Notes: a model not told the origin generated them from the letters alone. DNA of 64,000 nt from Roseivivax isoporae LMG 25204 (GCF_000521865.1 NZ_JAME01000006.1:1-64000), one strand, 5' to 3'. Shown: positions 1-9,598, numbered from the stretch's first letter. Translations and numbers: made by a program.

Positions 1-353
1 TCGTCCTGCACGTCGGCCTGCGGCGGCATCGGCACCGCCTCGGGCACGGTCTCGGGCTCGGGCTGCGGCGCGGGCTCGGGCTGCGGCGGGGTCTGCGCCT
101 CGGGCTCGGGCGTGGGCGGCTGGATCTCCGGTGCCGGGGCCGGTTCGGTCTCGGGCACCGGCGGCGCGGTCACGTCCTGCGTGCTTTCGGGCGGCGCGGC
201 ACGCTCGCTCAGCGCGGCGAATTCCTGCTCCGAGAGGACCGACACGTCCTGCACGCGCACCGCGTCGGGTTCGGAGCGGAACACTCCGCCGAACAGCACC
301 CAGAGGATGAGCGCCGCGTGCGCCGTACCCGAGATTGTGTGGCCCGTGTGCAT
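1..353 (-). CDS. tolA: TolA, N-terminal part (cut by window edge)
   Basis: Inner-membrane protein that links TolQR to the outer-membrane Tol-Pal complex. The visible N-terminus starts MHTGHTISG and has one short hydrophobic segment (about residues 8-24, HAALILWVLFGGVF), followed by a long proline- and glutamate-rich stretch typical of the periplasmic TolA linker. The start ATG lies 10 bases past the tolR stop, with a GAGG ribosome-binding sequence just ahead of it. The C-terminal domain III is outside the window. The identity rests mostly on position after tolR, because the linker is low complexity; the anchor-plus-linker architecture agrees. Confidence 0.75.
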   Translation of the reverse strand, partial: MHTGHTISGTAHAALILWVLFGGVFRSEPDAVRVQDVSVLSEQEFAALSERAAPPESTQDVTAPPVPETEPAPAPEIQPPTPEPEAQTPPQPEPAPQPEPETVPEAVPMPPQADVQD

Positions 354-363
354 GGGCCGCTCC

Positions 364-867
364 TCAGTTCCCCGTTCCGGCCGGCGCGAGCTGCGGGCCG
401 CCGTCGAGCGCGGGCCCGCCGAGGTCCGTCACCAGCCCGATCGACGTGAAGCCGCCGGCATTGAGCGCGCCCATGACCTGCGCGACGCTGTCGTAGCTGA
501 CCGCGCCGTCGGCGCGCAGGTAGACGCGGTCGTCCGACCGTTCCGCCGCGATGGCGCGCAGCCGGCCCACCAGTTCCCCGCGCGGGACCTCGGTGGTCAT
601 GATCGTCACGGTGCCGTCGCTGGCCACCGTCACCGTCAGCGGCTCCTCGTTGTCCGAGGGCAAGGCCGTCGCCGCCGTCTTGGGCAGCTCGACCGGCACT
701 CCCACGGTCAGGAGCGGCGCCGCAACCATGAAGATGATCAGCAGCACCAGCATCACGTCCACGAAGGGCGTGACGTTGATCTCGGCCATGGGCTGCGCGC
801 CGCCACGGCGATGCCGCCTGCGGCGCCCGCCGCCTCCGCCGCCCTTCTTGATGACCGATGCCGCCAT
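364..867 (-). CDS. tolR: TolR, biopolymer transport protein (ExbD/TolR family)
   Basis: 167-residue inner-membrane protein of the Tol-Pal system, which uses the proton gradient to keep the outer membrane invaginated during division. A Gly/Arg-rich cytoplasmic N-terminus leads to the family hallmark INVTPFVDVMLVLLIIFMV (about residues 30-48), whose Asp in FVDV is the proton-path residue. A periplasmic domain follows, containing the typical VYLRADGAVSYD region. The stretch of six glycines near residue 9 is unusual but in frame. Stop and start are 1 base from tolQ and 10 from tolA, so it sits in a tolQRA operon. Confidence 0.93.
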   Translation of the reverse strand: MAASVIKKGGGGGGRRRRHRRGGAQPMAEINVTPFVDVMLVLLIIFMVAAPLLTVGVPVELPKTAATALPSDNEEPLTVTVASDGTVTIMTTEVPRGELVGRLRAIAAERSDDRVYLRADGAVSYDSVAQVMGALNAGGFTSIGLVTDLGGPALDGGPQLAPAGTGN

Positions 868-868
868 G

Positions 869-1564
869 TCAGCCGTCCAGCTGGCGCGAGAGGATGGTCG
901 AGAACTCGTCGGCGAAGGCCTCGTAGCCGCCGATGAGGCGGTCCGCGTCGGCCGAGAGCTTGTTGTAGAAGATCACCGCAGGGATGGCCGCCAGCAGGCC
1001 GAGGCCGGTGGCGAGCAGCGCCTCCGCAATCCCCGGCGCCACGACCACGAGGCTGGTGTTCTGCTCGGCGGCGATCTCGATGAAGGCGTTCATGATGCCC
1101 CAGACCGTGCCGAAGAGGCCGACGAAGGGCGTGGTGGCGCCCACGGTGGCCAGCACCGGCAGGCCGCCCTGCAACGCCTCGGCCTCCTTCTGGATCGCCA
1201 CGTCCATCGAGCGGTCGATGCGCGCCTGCGCGCCGGCGATCAGCCCGCCGTCATCGCGGTGCGACCGGCGCCATTCGCTCATCCCCGCGGCAAAGACCCG
1301 TTCCGAGCGCCCGTCGGGATCGACGCCGATCTCGTCGAAGAGCTCGTCGAGCGGCTCGCCCGACCAGAACGCGCGGTCGAAGCGCGCCGCCTCGCGGCGT
1401 GCCGCGCGGTACATGATGATCTTCTGCACGATGATCGACCACGACCAGAAGGAGGAGAGGATCAGCGCGATCATCACCAGCTTCACCGTGAACGTGGCGC
1501 GCATGAAGAGCGCCCACATGGAGAAATCGATCTCCTGCGCGAGCGCGAGGGTTTCCGTTTCCAT
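869..1564 (-). CDS. tolQ: TolQ, proton channel subunit (MotA/TolQ/ExbB family)
   Basis: 231 residues, the usual length. Three membrane segments are visible: about 22-45, 133-158 (LATVGATTPFVGLFGTVWGIM, the conserved MotA/ExbB core with its GLFGTVWGI signature) and 172-195. Works with TolR as the proton-driven motor of Tol-Pal. It is the first gene of tolQRA; the 194-base gap back to ybgC holds a plausible promoter and a 12-base inverted repeat, described separately. The ATG has only a weak ribosome-binding sequence. Confidence 0.95.
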   Translation of the reverse strand: METETLALAQEIDFSMWALFMRATFTVKLVMIALILSSFWSWSIIVQKIIMYRAARREAARFDRAFWSGEPLDELFDEIGVDPDGRSERVFAAGMSEWRRSHRDDGGLIAGAQARIDRSMDVAIQKEAEALQGGLPVLATVGATTPFVGLFGTVWGIMNAFIEIAAEQNTSLVVVAPGIAEALLATGLGLLAAIPAVIFYNKLSADADRLIGGYEAFADEFSTILSRQLDG

Positions 1565-1590
1565 AAGCCTGCTCGTTTTCCTGCGGCCTC

Positions 1591-1659
1591 TTGGCGTCGG
1601 GCCGCGTTTCGCACATGATTCTAGCCGAATTGCCAGCCCGACGCCAACACATTGGCGTC
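1591..1659 (-). promoter_or_regulatory. Candidate tolQRA promoter with inverted repeats
   Basis: On the minus strand, a -10 like TAGAAT (1618-1623) lies 18 bases after TTGGCG (1642-1647). The same 12 bases, TTGGCGTCGGGC, occur at 1591-1602 on the plus strand and at 1636-1647 on the minus strand, bracketing the -10. A further TTGGCGTC at 1652-1659 makes an 8-base perfect inverted repeat with 1640-1647 (spacer CACA). This could be an operator or, if read through from ybgC, an RNA stem. No terminator-type T run follows it. Confidence 0.4.
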
Positions 1660-1758
1660 AACGCGCGCGACGGCACCCCCGGACCGGCGCGTTGCCGCCG
1701 GGCGGGCGGACTGACACGGGAAACCGCTTGCAGGCCCGGGCGCCGCGCGCCCCGCGAC

Positions 1759-2151
1759 TCAGTGGACGCGGCGGCGCACCGCGTCGGGCAGGCGCACCGG
1801 GTGCCCCGACAGCGTCAGGCACACCACCGTGACCTCGGCGCGGAACAGCACCTCGCCCTCGCGCAGCACCTCCTGCGCCATGACGAGCCGCGCGCCGGTG
1901 ATGGCGCGGGTGACCGTGCGCACGGTGAGCGCGTCGTCGAACTTTGCCGGCATCAGGTAGTCCGCCTCGACCCGCCGCACCGCGAACACGATGCCGTCGC
2001 GTTCGCGCATGGCGTTCTGGTCGATGCCGAGATCCCGCACCCAGGCCGAGCGCGCGCGCTCGATGTAGCGCAGGTAGTTGGCGTAGTAGACGATCCCCGC
2101 CATGTCGGTGTCCTCGTAGTAGACGCGGACGGCAAAGTCGTGCGGGCTCAT
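1759..2151 (-). CDS. ybgC: YbgC, tol-pal-associated acyl-CoA thioesterase
   Basis: 130-residue single hot-dog-fold thioesterase. The active-site segment YYEDTDMAGIVYYANYLRY (about residues 10-28) matches the 4-hydroxybenzoyl-CoA thioesterase/YbgC family, with the catalytic Asp in DTDMAGIVY. Acts on acyl-CoA or acyl-ACP in the cytoplasm; in other proteobacteria YbgC interacts with phospholipid synthesis enzymes and is the first gene of the tol-pal operon. Here it is upstream of tolQ on the same strand, with an unusually wide 194-base gap, so tolQRA may have its own promoter. Confidence 0.93.
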   Translation of the reverse strand: MSPHDFAVRVYYEDTDMAGIVYYANYLRYIERARSAWVRDLGIDQNAMRERDGIVFAVRRVEADYLMPAKFDDALTVRTVTRAITGARLVMAQEVLREGEVLFRAEVTVVCLTLSGHPVRLPDAVRRRVH

Positions 2152-2194
2152 GGGGATCTCCTCGTGGGTGTCGGGGGGCCGGCGGCGCGGAGGC

Positions 2195-2842
2195 TCACGC
2201 CGGCCGTCCCGCGGCGATCCGCGCCGAGAGGCGCAGCGCGTGGGCCGGGTCGTCGCTGACCGCGGGCAGGACCGGATCGTAGGCGGCGCGGATCACCGCC
2301 GCGATCTCGGGCCGCAGCAGCACGTGCCCGCCCTCCGTCCGCCCGAGGGCCGAGCGGTCGGTGAAGGCGGTGTCGGACCACAGGAGCATCGTCTGCGTCA
2401 CCTGCACCAGCGCCAGCGTGTCGGCCGGCACCGCCGACAGATCGGCATCCATCCGCAGGAAGACGAAGCAGGCGCGGATCGCGCCGCCGGCGTCGAAGCG
2501 GAACACCCGGTACTGGTTGGCGCCCGTGGCCTCGAGCCGCGCCACGAGGTCCGGCAGGCCCTCGATCAGCCGGTCGAGATTCGGCACCTCGGGCAGTTCG
2601 GACCATTCGCGGAAGAAGAACACCATGAGGTTCGCACCGAGCTCGGGATCGGTCTCGGCGATCTCGTGACCGGCGAGGGTGCACACCGCCTCGAGGGCGC
2701 CCTTGACGGTCGCCAGCGTCGCGTCGTCGACGCCGAACACCACGGGCGCGATCGGACGGCCCCAGCGCGCGCACAGGAACGTGCCGTCCGACCGGGTGAA
2801 GAGCGCCTCGATGTCCTCGGGCGGAATGATGTCGTCGGCCAT
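2195..2842 (-). CDS. Conserved hypothetical protein (215 aa)
   Basis: I do not recognise a named family. The start MADDIIPPED was chosen over one 19 codons upstream because AGGAGGG lies just ahead of it. The protein is soluble, mixed alpha/beta, with no signal peptide or membrane segment, and rich in acidic and aromatic residues (FFFREWSELPEVPNL near residue 80). It ends 43 bases before the ybgC start, on the same strand, so the two may be co-transcribed. Its coding quality (strong codon bias, no low-complexity) supports a real gene. Confidence 0.7.
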   Translation of the reverse strand: MADDIIPPEDIEALFTRSDGTFLCARWGRPIAPVVFGVDDATLATVKGALEAVCTLAGHEIAETDPELGANLMVFFFREWSELPEVPNLDRLIEGLPDLVARLEATGANQYRVFRFDAGGAIRACFVFLRMDADLSAVPADTLALVQVTQTMLLWSDTAFTDRSALGRTEGGHVLLRPEIAAVIRAAYDPVLPAVSDDPAHALRLSARIAAGRPA

Positions 2843-2912
2843 GGTCCTGGTGCCCTCCTGTCGGGCCTGCCCCTGCCACGGCGGCAGGGCCAAGATCAAG
2901 CAGCGTGCGCCC

Positions 2913-3893
2913 TCAGCGCCGGAACGGTCGCGTGCGTTGCCCGGGAGACGGGCGCCCGAGCCGCGCCTCGCGCAGCAGCACGAAGAGACCGGCGCCGACG
3001 ATCAGCGCGCAGCCCGCCCAGGTCTCGGCTGCGGGCCATTCGCCGAAGATCGACCAGCCCCAGACGATGGCGAGCGGCAGGCCGAGATATTCGAAGGGCG
3101 CGATCACCGACACCGCCGCCATGCGGTAGGACGCCGACAGGCAATAGCCGACGAAGCCAGACATGATGCCCACGAGCAGGAACGTCGCCCAGTCCTCGGC
3201 CGGCGGCCAGACCCACGCCCGGAGCAGGAACTGCACGCTGTCGTTGCCACTCCCCTCGGCGAAGCGGCCGTCGCCCGCCACGAGGAACATGAGCGCCGAG
3301 ACCACGAGGAACGCGCTCTGGATGTAGATGGCGAGCGCGACGGCGGAGCTCTTGACCCCGAGCCTGCGGGTCATCACCTGCAGCATCGCGTAGAGGAACG
3401 CCGCGAGCACCGGCAAGAGAAGCACGAGCCGCGGCACGTCGCCCGGCAGCGCGCCGAAGGGCTGCTGCATCACGAGGACGCCCGAGAACCCCACCGCCAC
3501 CGCGCCGAGCCGCAGCGCACCCACCCGCTCGCCGAGCAGCGGGATCGACAGGAGCGTGATGAAGAGCGGCGCGACGAAGAAGAGCGCGGTGGCGAGCGCG
3601 AGCGGCAGCGCCGCCACCGCGGCGTAGAAGGTCATGTTCGCCGCCACCACGAGGAGCCCGCGCAGCGCGTGCAGGCCCGGCGTGGCGGTGCGCAGCGCCG
3701 CGATCCCGCCCGAACGCGACAGCAGCACGAGCATCGGCAGGATGCCGATCGCCGCGCGGATGAACACGATCTGGTGCAGCGGGTAGCCGCCCGACAACAG
3801 CTTGATGACCATGTCGTTGACGGAGATCGCGGTCACCCCGAGCGAGATGAGCAGGATGCCGAGTGCCGGCCGGTCTTCGACGGGATGGGTCAT
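2913..3893 (-). CDS. DMT-family transporter (EamA type)
   Basis: 326 residues with about ten hydrophobic helices arranged as two EamA repeats, the drug/metabolite transporter architecture. The helix-1 motif SVNDMVIKLLSG and the helix-9 motif FEYLGLPLAIVWGWSIFGEWP (split over two segments) are typical of the EamA/RhaT-like group, which exports amino acids, metabolites or drugs. Substrate cannot be told from sequence. It starts 149 bases from the divergent ABC exporter operon. Confidence 0.88.
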   Translation of the reverse strand: MTHPVEDRPALGILLISLGVTAISVNDMVIKLLSGGYPLHQIVFIRAAIGILPMLVLLSRSGGIAALRTATPGLHALRGLLVVAANMTFYAAVAALPLALATALFFVAPLFITLLSIPLLGERVGALRLGAVAVGFSGVLVMQQPFGALPGDVPRLVLLLPVLAAFLYAMLQVMTRRLGVKSSAVALAIYIQSAFLVVSALMFLVAGDGRFAEGSGNDSVQFLLRAWVWPPAEDWATFLLVGIMSGFVGYCLSASYRMAAVSVIAPFEYLGLPLAIVWGWSIFGEWPAAETWAGCALIVGAGLFVLLREARLGRPSPGQRTRPFRR

Positions 3894-4042
3894 GGACCCG
3901 GCTTAGCCCGGCGTGCGGGCGGGCACCATGGGGGCCGTGCCGACCCGCGCGCGACGATGCACAGGCGGGACGCCCTCGACGCACATTGCCTTTCGCCCGC
4001 CCGCGGCTAGGCTGCACCCCCTGCGGAACGAGAGGGCGCGAC

Positions 4043-4984
4043 ATGCAGGCCATGGTGGAAATCGCGGACGCGCGAAAGACGTATGCCGGCGGCTTCGAGG
4101 CGCTGAAGGGCGTCTCGCTGGACATCCGGAAGGGCGAGATCCTCGCGCTCCTCGGCCCGAACGGCGCGGGCAAGACCACGTTGATCTCGTGCATCTGCGG
4201 GCTCGCGGTGCCCACGGGCGGCGCGATCCGCGTCGGCGGCCACGACGTCGTCGACGAGTACCGCCGGGCGCGCAACCTGATCGGCCTCGTGCCGCAGGAG
4301 GTCAACCTCGAGCCCTTCGAGAGGGTGTGGAACACCGTCCGCTTCACCCGCGGGCTCTTCGGCCGGCCGCGCGACGATGCCCGGCTGGAGGACATCCTCC
4401 GGCGCCTGTCGCTCTGGGACAAGCGCGACGCGAAGATCAACGAGCTCTCGGGCGGCATGAAGCGCCGCGTCCTGATCGCCAAGGCGCTGAGCCACGACCC
4501 CGAGGTGCTGTTCCTCGACGAGCCCACCGCCGGGGTCGACGTCGAGCTGCGCCGCGACATGTGGGAGATCGTGGCGGGCCTCAAGGCCCAGGGCACCACG
4601 ATCATCCTCACCACCCACTACATCGAGGAGGCCGAGGCGATCGCGGACCGGATCGGCGTCATCGCCCGCGGCGAGCTCCTGCTGGTCGAGGAGACCGCTG
4701 CGCTGATGGCCCGCATGGGCCGCAAGGAGCTGCGGATCGAGCTGTCGTCGCGGCTCGACGCGGTGCCCGCGGCGCTGTCCGGCTTCGACCTCGCGCTCGA
4801 GGAGGACGGCTGGACGCTGGTCTACGCCTACGACCGCTCGGCGGAACGCACCGGCATCGCGCGGCTCATGTCCGCCATGGGCGACGCCGGCATCGTCCTG
4901 CGCGACCTCAGAACCCATCAAAGCTCGCTCGAGGAGATCTTCGTCGACCTCGTGCACGGCGAACGCTCGGAGGGCGCGGCATGA
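4043..4984 (+). CDS. yadG: ABC exporter ATP-binding protein (YadG/DrrA type)
   Basis: 313-residue ATPase that powers the permease encoded next. Walker [10 protein letters not shown] (about residue 40), signature LSGGMKRR (about 138) and Walker [13 protein letters not shown] are all intact. The start MQAMVEIAD follows a weak GAGGGCGCG; MVEIAD three codons later is possible. Its 3' end overlaps the permease start by ATGA, implying translational coupling. Closest in organisation to E. coli YadGH, an ABC-2 exporter of unknown substrate. Confidence 0.9.
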   Translation: MQAMVEIADARKTYAGGFEALKGVSLDIRKGEILALLGPNGAGKTTLISCICGLAVPTGGAIRVGGHDVVDEYRRARNLIGLVPQEVNLEPFERVWNTVRFTRGLFGRPRDDARLEDILRRLSLWDKRDAKINELSGGMKRRVLIAKALSHDPEVLFLDEPTAGVDVELRRDMWEIVAGLKAQGTTIILTTHYIEEAEAIADRIGVIARGELLLVEETAALMARMGRKELRIELSSRLDAVPAALSGFDLALEEDGWTLVYAYDRSAERTGIARLMSAMGDAGIVLRDLRTHQSSLEEIFVDLVHGERSEGAA

Positions 4985-5742
4985 ACTGGACGGCGATCGC
5001 GGCGATCTACCGCTTCGAGATGGCACGTTTCTTCCGCACGCTGCTGCAGAGCTTCGTGTCGCCGGTCATCTCGACCTCGCTCTACTTCGTGGTGTTCGGC
5101 GCCGCGATCGGCAGCCGGATCGAGGAGGTCGAGGGCGTGAGCTACGGCGCCTTCATCGTGCCCGGCCTCATCATGCTGTCGGTCATCACGCAGGCGATCT
5201 CGAACGCGTCCTTCGGCATCTACTTCCCGAAATTCATCGGCACGATCTACGAATTGCTGTCCGCGCCGATCAGCTTCCTCGAGATCGTCATCGGCTACGT
5301 GGGCGCGGCGGCGACCAAGTCGCTCTTCATCGGCGTGGTGATCCTCGGCACGGCGGCGCTGTTCGTCGACCTGTCGATCGCGCATCCCTTCGCCATGCTG
5401 GCCTTCCTCGTGCTCACCTGCCTCAGCTTCGCACTTCTCGGCTTCATCATCGGGATCTGGGCGTCGAATTTCGAACAGCTGCAGCTCGTGCCGCTGCTCA
5501 TCGTCACGCCGCTCATCTTCCTCGGCGGGTCGTTCTACTCGATCTCGATGCTGCCGCCGGTCTGGCAGACCATCGCGCTGGCCAACCCCGTCGTCTACCT
5601 GATCTCGGGCTTCCGCTGGTCGTTCTACGGGCTCGCGGACGTGCCGGTGGCGGTGAGCCTGTTCGCGATCGCCGTCTTCACCGCGATCTGCCTCGGCGTG
5701 ATCTGGTGGATCTTCCGCACCGGCTGGCGCATCCGCAACTGA
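4981..5742 (+). CDS. yadH: ABC-2 type permease (YadH-like)
   Basis: 253 residues with six predicted membrane helices, the ABC-2 membrane fold. Segments such as [20 protein letters not shown] and [13 protein letters not shown] are characteristic of the YadH/NodJ group. Forms the pore for the preceding ATPase, with which it shares a 4-base ATGA overlap. The substrate is unknown. The MFS gene downstream (56-base gap, same strand) may be part of the same transcript. Confidence 0.9.
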   Translation: MNWTAIAAIYRFEMARFFRTLLQSFVSPVISTSLYFVVFGAAIGSRIEEVEGVSYGAFIVPGLIMLSVITQAISNASFGIYFPKFIGTIYELLSAPISFLEIVIGYVGAAATKSLFIGVVILGTAALFVDLSIAHPFAMLAFLVLTCLSFALLGFIIGIWASNFEQLQLVPLLIVTPLIFLGGSFYSISMLPPVWQTIALANPVVYLISGFRWSFYGLADVPVAVSLFAIAVFTAICLGVIWWIFRTGWRIRN

Positions 5743-5797
5743 GGGCTTGCCATCGTGGCGCTCGCCTATTCCGCGGAAAGGCCGTAATCGGGTCCGC

Positions 5798-7030
5798 ATG
5801 ACACGGATCGTTCCCCTTGGCGAAGCGCGGTCGCTGCCGGTCTGGCAGCGCCCGCAGACGCTTCTGTTCCTCATGGCCATCGCCATGCCGCTCAGCTTCG
5901 CCACGTGGTCGGCGCTCCTGAACAACTTCGTCATCGACCGGGCGAACTTCGACGGCGCGGATATCGGCTGGCTGCACTCGGTGCGCGAGATCCCGGGCTT
6001 CCTCGCCGTGGGCGTGATCGCGGTCATCATCTTCATGCGCGAACAGACGCTGGCGCTGGTGTCGCTGGCGCTTCTCGGGGCAGCGACGGCGGTGACCGCG
6101 TGGTTCCCGAGCCTCGCGGGCATCCTCACGATCACCATGCTGTCCTCGATCGGGTTTCACTACTACGAGACGGTGAACCAGTCGCTCCAGCTGCAATGGC
6201 TGCCCAAGGACCGCGCGCCGCAGATGCTGGGCTGGCTCGTGGCTGCGGCCTCGGCCGCGACGCTCGTGGCCTACGTCGCCATCGTCATGACCTGGGACGC
6301 GCTCGGGCTCTCCTACAACGCGGTCTACCTCGCCTCGGGGGGGCTCACGCTGCTGATCGTCGGATGGTGCGCGCTGATGATGCCACATTTCGAGGCGCCG
6401 AACCCGCAGGTGAAGCGGTTCGTGCTGCGCCGGCGCTACTGGCTCTACTACGCGCTGCAGTTCATGTCGGGGGCGCGGCGGCAGATCTTCGTGGTCTTCG
6501 CGGGCTTCATGATGGTCGAGCGCTTCGGCTTCGAGGTGCACGAGGTGACCTCGCTCTTCCTCGTCACGCTGGTCGCCAACATGGTCTTCGCCCCGCTCAT
6601 GGGCCGTGCCGTGCACGTCTTCGGCGAGCGGCGCACGCTCCTCGTGGAATATGCAGGGCTCGTGGCGGTGTTCCTCGCCTATGGCGGCATCTACTGGTTC
6701 GGCTGGGGCGTGGTGCTGGCGGCGGTGCTCTACGTGCTCGACCACCTGTTCTTCGCGCTCGCGCTGGCGCTCAAGACCTACTTCCAGAAGATCGCCGATC
6801 CCGGCGACATCGCTCCCACCGCCGCGGTCGCCTTCACCATCAACCACATCGCCGCGGTGTTCCTGCCAGCGCTCCTCGGGTATGTCTGGCTGACGGCGCC
6901 GCAGCTCGTCTTCGCGCTCGCCGCCGGCATGGCCTCGGTGTCCTTCGCGCTGGCCCTGATGATCCCGCGTCACCCCTGCCCCGGGCACGAGACGGTGTTC
7001 GCCGGCGCGGTGCCCGCGCCGGCGGAGTGA
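5798..7030 (+). CDS. MFS transporter
   Basis: 410 residues with about twelve membrane helices. The start MTRIVPLGEARS is chosen because the cytoplasmic N-terminus QRPQTLLFLMAIAMPLSF begins soon after; an upstream ATG adds 17 residues of poor coding character. It has a hydrophilic central region (about 195-215, MPHFEAPNPQVKRF) between the two six-helix halves, as in the major facilitator superfamily. No substrate-specific motif was recognised. It converges with the symporter gene 3 bases away. Confidence 0.85.
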   Translation: MTRIVPLGEARSLPVWQRPQTLLFLMAIAMPLSFATWSALLNNFVIDRANFDGADIGWLHSVREIPGFLAVGVIAVIIFMREQTLALVSLALLGAATAVTAWFPSLAGILTITMLSSIGFHYYETVNQSLQLQWLPKDRAPQMLGWLVAAASAATLVAYVAIVMTWDALGLSYNAVYLASGGLTLLIVGWCALMMPHFEAPNPQVKRFVLRRRYWLYYALQFMSGARRQIFVVFAGFMMVERFGFEVHEVTSLFLVTLVANMVFAPLMGRAVHVFGERRTLLVEYAGLVAVFLAYGGIYWFGWGVVLAAVLYVLDHLFFALALALKTYFQKIADPGDIAPTAAVAFTINHIAAVFLPALLGYVWLTAPQLVFALAAGMASVSFALALMIPRHPCPGHETVFAGAVPAPAE

Positions 7031-7033
7031 GGA

Positions 7034-8629
7034 TCACCAGAACAGGACCAGGATCGCCAGCATCGACGCGGCGAGCAGCCACGCCCAGATCTTGACGTTG
7101 GCCCAGATCGGGGCGTCGTCCGACAGCGCCATGGTGGCCATGTCCGGCGTCCAGGTGGCGCCCTCGACCTCCTCGTCCTCGTCGTGGCTGGTGTTCAGGC
7201 TGACGATCACGAAGATCGCGCAGCTCACCGCCGTCATCAGGCCCACATTCGCGGTGAAGTGGATCGGCCAGATCCCCACCTGCGTCAGGATGAAGACGCC
7301 GATCGCGATCAGGTGCCCGCCCCACAGCGTGATGAAGGCCGCGCTGTTGGTGCCGCGCGTCCACAGCGCACCGAGGACGAAGATCGCCACGACCGGCGGC
7401 ACGAGGACCGAGAACATCTGCTGCAGGTAGTCCCAGAGACCGCCCATGTCCGCGATGAAGGGCGCCCAGACGACGGCGATCACCATCAGGACCAGCGTCG
7501 TGATCTGGCCGATGCGGCGCTGCTCGCGCTCCTCGCGCTTGCCCACGTCGAGGAAGTCGTGCCCGATCAGCGTCGAGGACGAGTTGAGCGTCGAGTCGAC
7601 GCTCGACATGATCGCGGCCACGAGACCGGCGAGGACGAGGCCGGTCAGGCCCGCCGGCAGGACGGTCGTGGTGATCGTCGGGAACACCATGTCCGCGTTC
7701 GAGAGGTCCGGCACCACGGTGATCGCCATGGCGCCGGGCAGGACCATGATGAACATCGGGATGATCTTCAGGAAGCCGCCCAGGATCGCGCCCCGCTGCG
7801 CCTCGCGCAGGTCGCGCGCACCGAGGACGCGCTGCACGATGTACTGGTTGGTGACCCAGTACCAGAACCCCAGGAGTGGCACGCCGAAGAACAGACCGGT
7901 CCACGGCAGCGTCTCGTCGGACAATGGCTGAACGAGCCGCAGATGGTCGGGATCGGGCATGCTCGCCTTCACCTGTTCCCAGGAAAAGCCCATCTGCCCG
8001 AACAGGATGAAGGTCATCGCGGCGCAGCCGAGGATCAGCACCACGGCCTGCAGCACGTCGGTGTAGACCACCGCCTTGAGCCCGCCGCCCGCGGTGTAGA
8101 GCCCCGCGAAGATGCCGAGCGCAACGCAGGTCTGCCAGATCGGGATGCCGGGAAAGAAGGTCTTGACCACCACGCCGCCGGCATAGAGGCCGCCCGCGGT
8201 GTCGACGATGACGGTCAGCACGATCGTCACGCCCGAGAAGTAGAGCCGCGCCCGCCGGTCGAAGCGGCGCTCAAGCCATTCCGGGATCGTCGTCACCTTG
8301 GCCTTGAAGAAGAGCGGCGCAAAGATGAAGGCCAACGCGATGAGCGGGATGCCCGCCATCCACTCGTAGGCCGACGTCGCGATACCGGTGGTGTAGGCCG
8401 CCCCTGTGAGGCCGATCAGCGTGGTGGAGGAGATATTCGAGGCAAAGAGCGAGAAGCCCACGACCCCCCAGGTCAGCGTCCGCCCTGCAAGGAACAGGTC
8501 CTCCCCCGATTCCGTCCGTCTCGACACCCAGACGCCGATGGCGATGACGACGAGAAAGTAGAGTACCAGAACCGTGATATCGAGACTGGTGATCGCGCCC
8601 GAGACCGCTTGCGACGCACCTTCTTCCAT
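7034..8629 (-). CDS. Sodium:solute symporter, SGLT-like (SSS family)
   Basis: 531 residues with about 14 membrane helices. NISSTTLIGLTGAAYTTGI (helix 2 region), YWVTNQYIVQRVLGARDL and SSVDSTLNSSSTLIGHDF match the SSS family, and the WVTNQ/QRVLGA block resembles the SGLT (sugar) branch. It imports a solute, probably a sugar, with sodium. The start MEEGASQAV follows GGGAGGG; reading frame upstream of it is antisense to prmA. The gene faces prmA divergently across 87 bases. Confidence 0.9.
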   Translation of the reverse strand: MEEGASQAVSGAITSLDITVLVLYFLVVIAIGVWVSRRTESGEDLFLAGRTLTWGVVGFSLFASNISSTTLIGLTGAAYTTGIATSAYEWMAGIPLIALAFIFAPLFFKAKVTTIPEWLERRFDRRARLYFSGVTIVLTVIVDTAGGLYAGGVVVKTFFPGIPIWQTCVALGIFAGLYTAGGGLKAVVYTDVLQAVVLILGCAAMTFILFGQMGFSWEQVKASMPDPDHLRLVQPLSDETLPWTGLFFGVPLLGFWYWVTNQYIVQRVLGARDLREAQRGAILGGFLKIIPMFIMVLPGAMAITVVPDLSNADMVFPTITTTVLPAGLTGLVLAGLVAAIMSSVDSTLNSSSTLIGHDFLDVGKREEREQRRIGQITTLVLMVIAVVWAPFIADMGGLWDYLQQMFSVLVPPVVAIFVLGALWTRGTNSAAFITLWGGHLIAIGVFILTQVGIWPIHFTANVGLMTAVSCAIFVIVSLNTSHDEDEEVEGATWTPDMATMALSDDAPIWANVKIWAWLLAASMLAILVLFW

Positions 8630-8716
8630 GAAACAACCCTCCCTGATCCGAAGCGCAGGGACACAACCGGGAAGTGCAGAGGTCGGTTCCCGCAATATTT
8701 GCAAAGGTTTGATCCC

Positions 8717-9598
8717 ATGGCGACATTCACCGCGCTGACCACGCTCCGGGGCCGCGAGGCGGCAGAGGCGCTTGGCGAGGCCATGGAGGCGCTCGATCCC
8801 GAACCGACCGGCGTGGGCGTGTTCGAGATCGAGGACGGCTCGGGTCTCTGGGAGGTCGGCGGCTATTTCGAGGACCGTCCCGACACCGCGGGACTGGCGC
8901 TTCTGGCCGCCGCCTACGAGGCGGCACCGTTTGCCGTGTCCGAGCTTCCCGAGACCGACTGGGTCGCCAAGGTGCGCCGCGAATTGTCGCCCGTCGAGGC
9001 GGGCCGCTTCTTCGTCTATGGCAGCCACGACGCCGACCGGGTGCCCGAGGGGTCGATCGCGCTGCTGATCGAGGCGGCGATGGCATTCGGCACCGGGCAC
9101 CACGGAACGACCCTCGGCTGCCTGCGCGCGCTCGACCGGCTGGCCGAGGCCGGCATGCAGGGCCGCTCGGTCATCGACGTGGGCTGCGGCACAGCGGTCC
9201 TTGCCATGGCGGCCGCGCGTCTGTGGTCCGACACGCTACCGGGTCCGGTCCTCGCTTCGGACATCGATCCCGTGGCGGTCGAGGTCGCGGCGGCGAACGT
9301 CGCGGCGAACGGGCTCGAGGGCCGCGTGAGCTGCCTCGAGGCCACCGGGTTCGACCATCCCGACATCGCCGCTGCCGCGCCCTTCGACCTCGTCTTCGCC
9401 AATATCCTGATGGGTCCTCTGATCGACCTCGCTCCCGCGATGGCGGGCGCCACGGCATCGGGCGGCATCGCGATTCTGTCGGGCCTGCTCAACCCGCAGG
9501 CCGACGCGGTGATCGAGGCCTACCTGGCTTCGGGCTTCACGCTGCGTCACTCCGAAATCGTCGGCGACTGGACGACACTCACCCTCGAACGCGCCTGA
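8717..9598 (+). CDS. prmA: PrmA, ribosomal protein L11 methyltransferase
   Basis: 293-residue SAM-dependent enzyme that trimethylates lysines and the N-terminus of L11. FGTGHHGTT (about residue 116), the SAM loop DVGCGTAVLA (about 154) and NILMGPL (about 229, the NxLxxPL substrate-binding motif) are diagnostic. The N-terminal substrate-recognition domain is present but short. Start MATFTALTTL is the first ATG with good coding character. A GGTTTGATCCC precedes it rather than a clear ribosome-binding site. Confidence 0.95.
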   Translation: MATFTALTTLRGREAAEALGEAMEALDPEPTGVGVFEIEDGSGLWEVGGYFEDRPDTAGLALLAAAYEAAPFAVSELPETDWVAKVRRELSPVEAGRFFVYGSHDADRVPEGSIALLIEAAMAFGTGHHGTTLGCLRALDRLAEAGMQGRSVIDVGCGTAVLAMAAARLWSDTLPGPVLASDIDPVAVEVAAANVAANGLEGRVSCLEATGFDHPDIAAAAPFDLVFANILMGPLIDLAPAMAGATASGGIAILSGLLNPQADAVIEAYLASGFTLRHSEIVGDWTTLTLERA

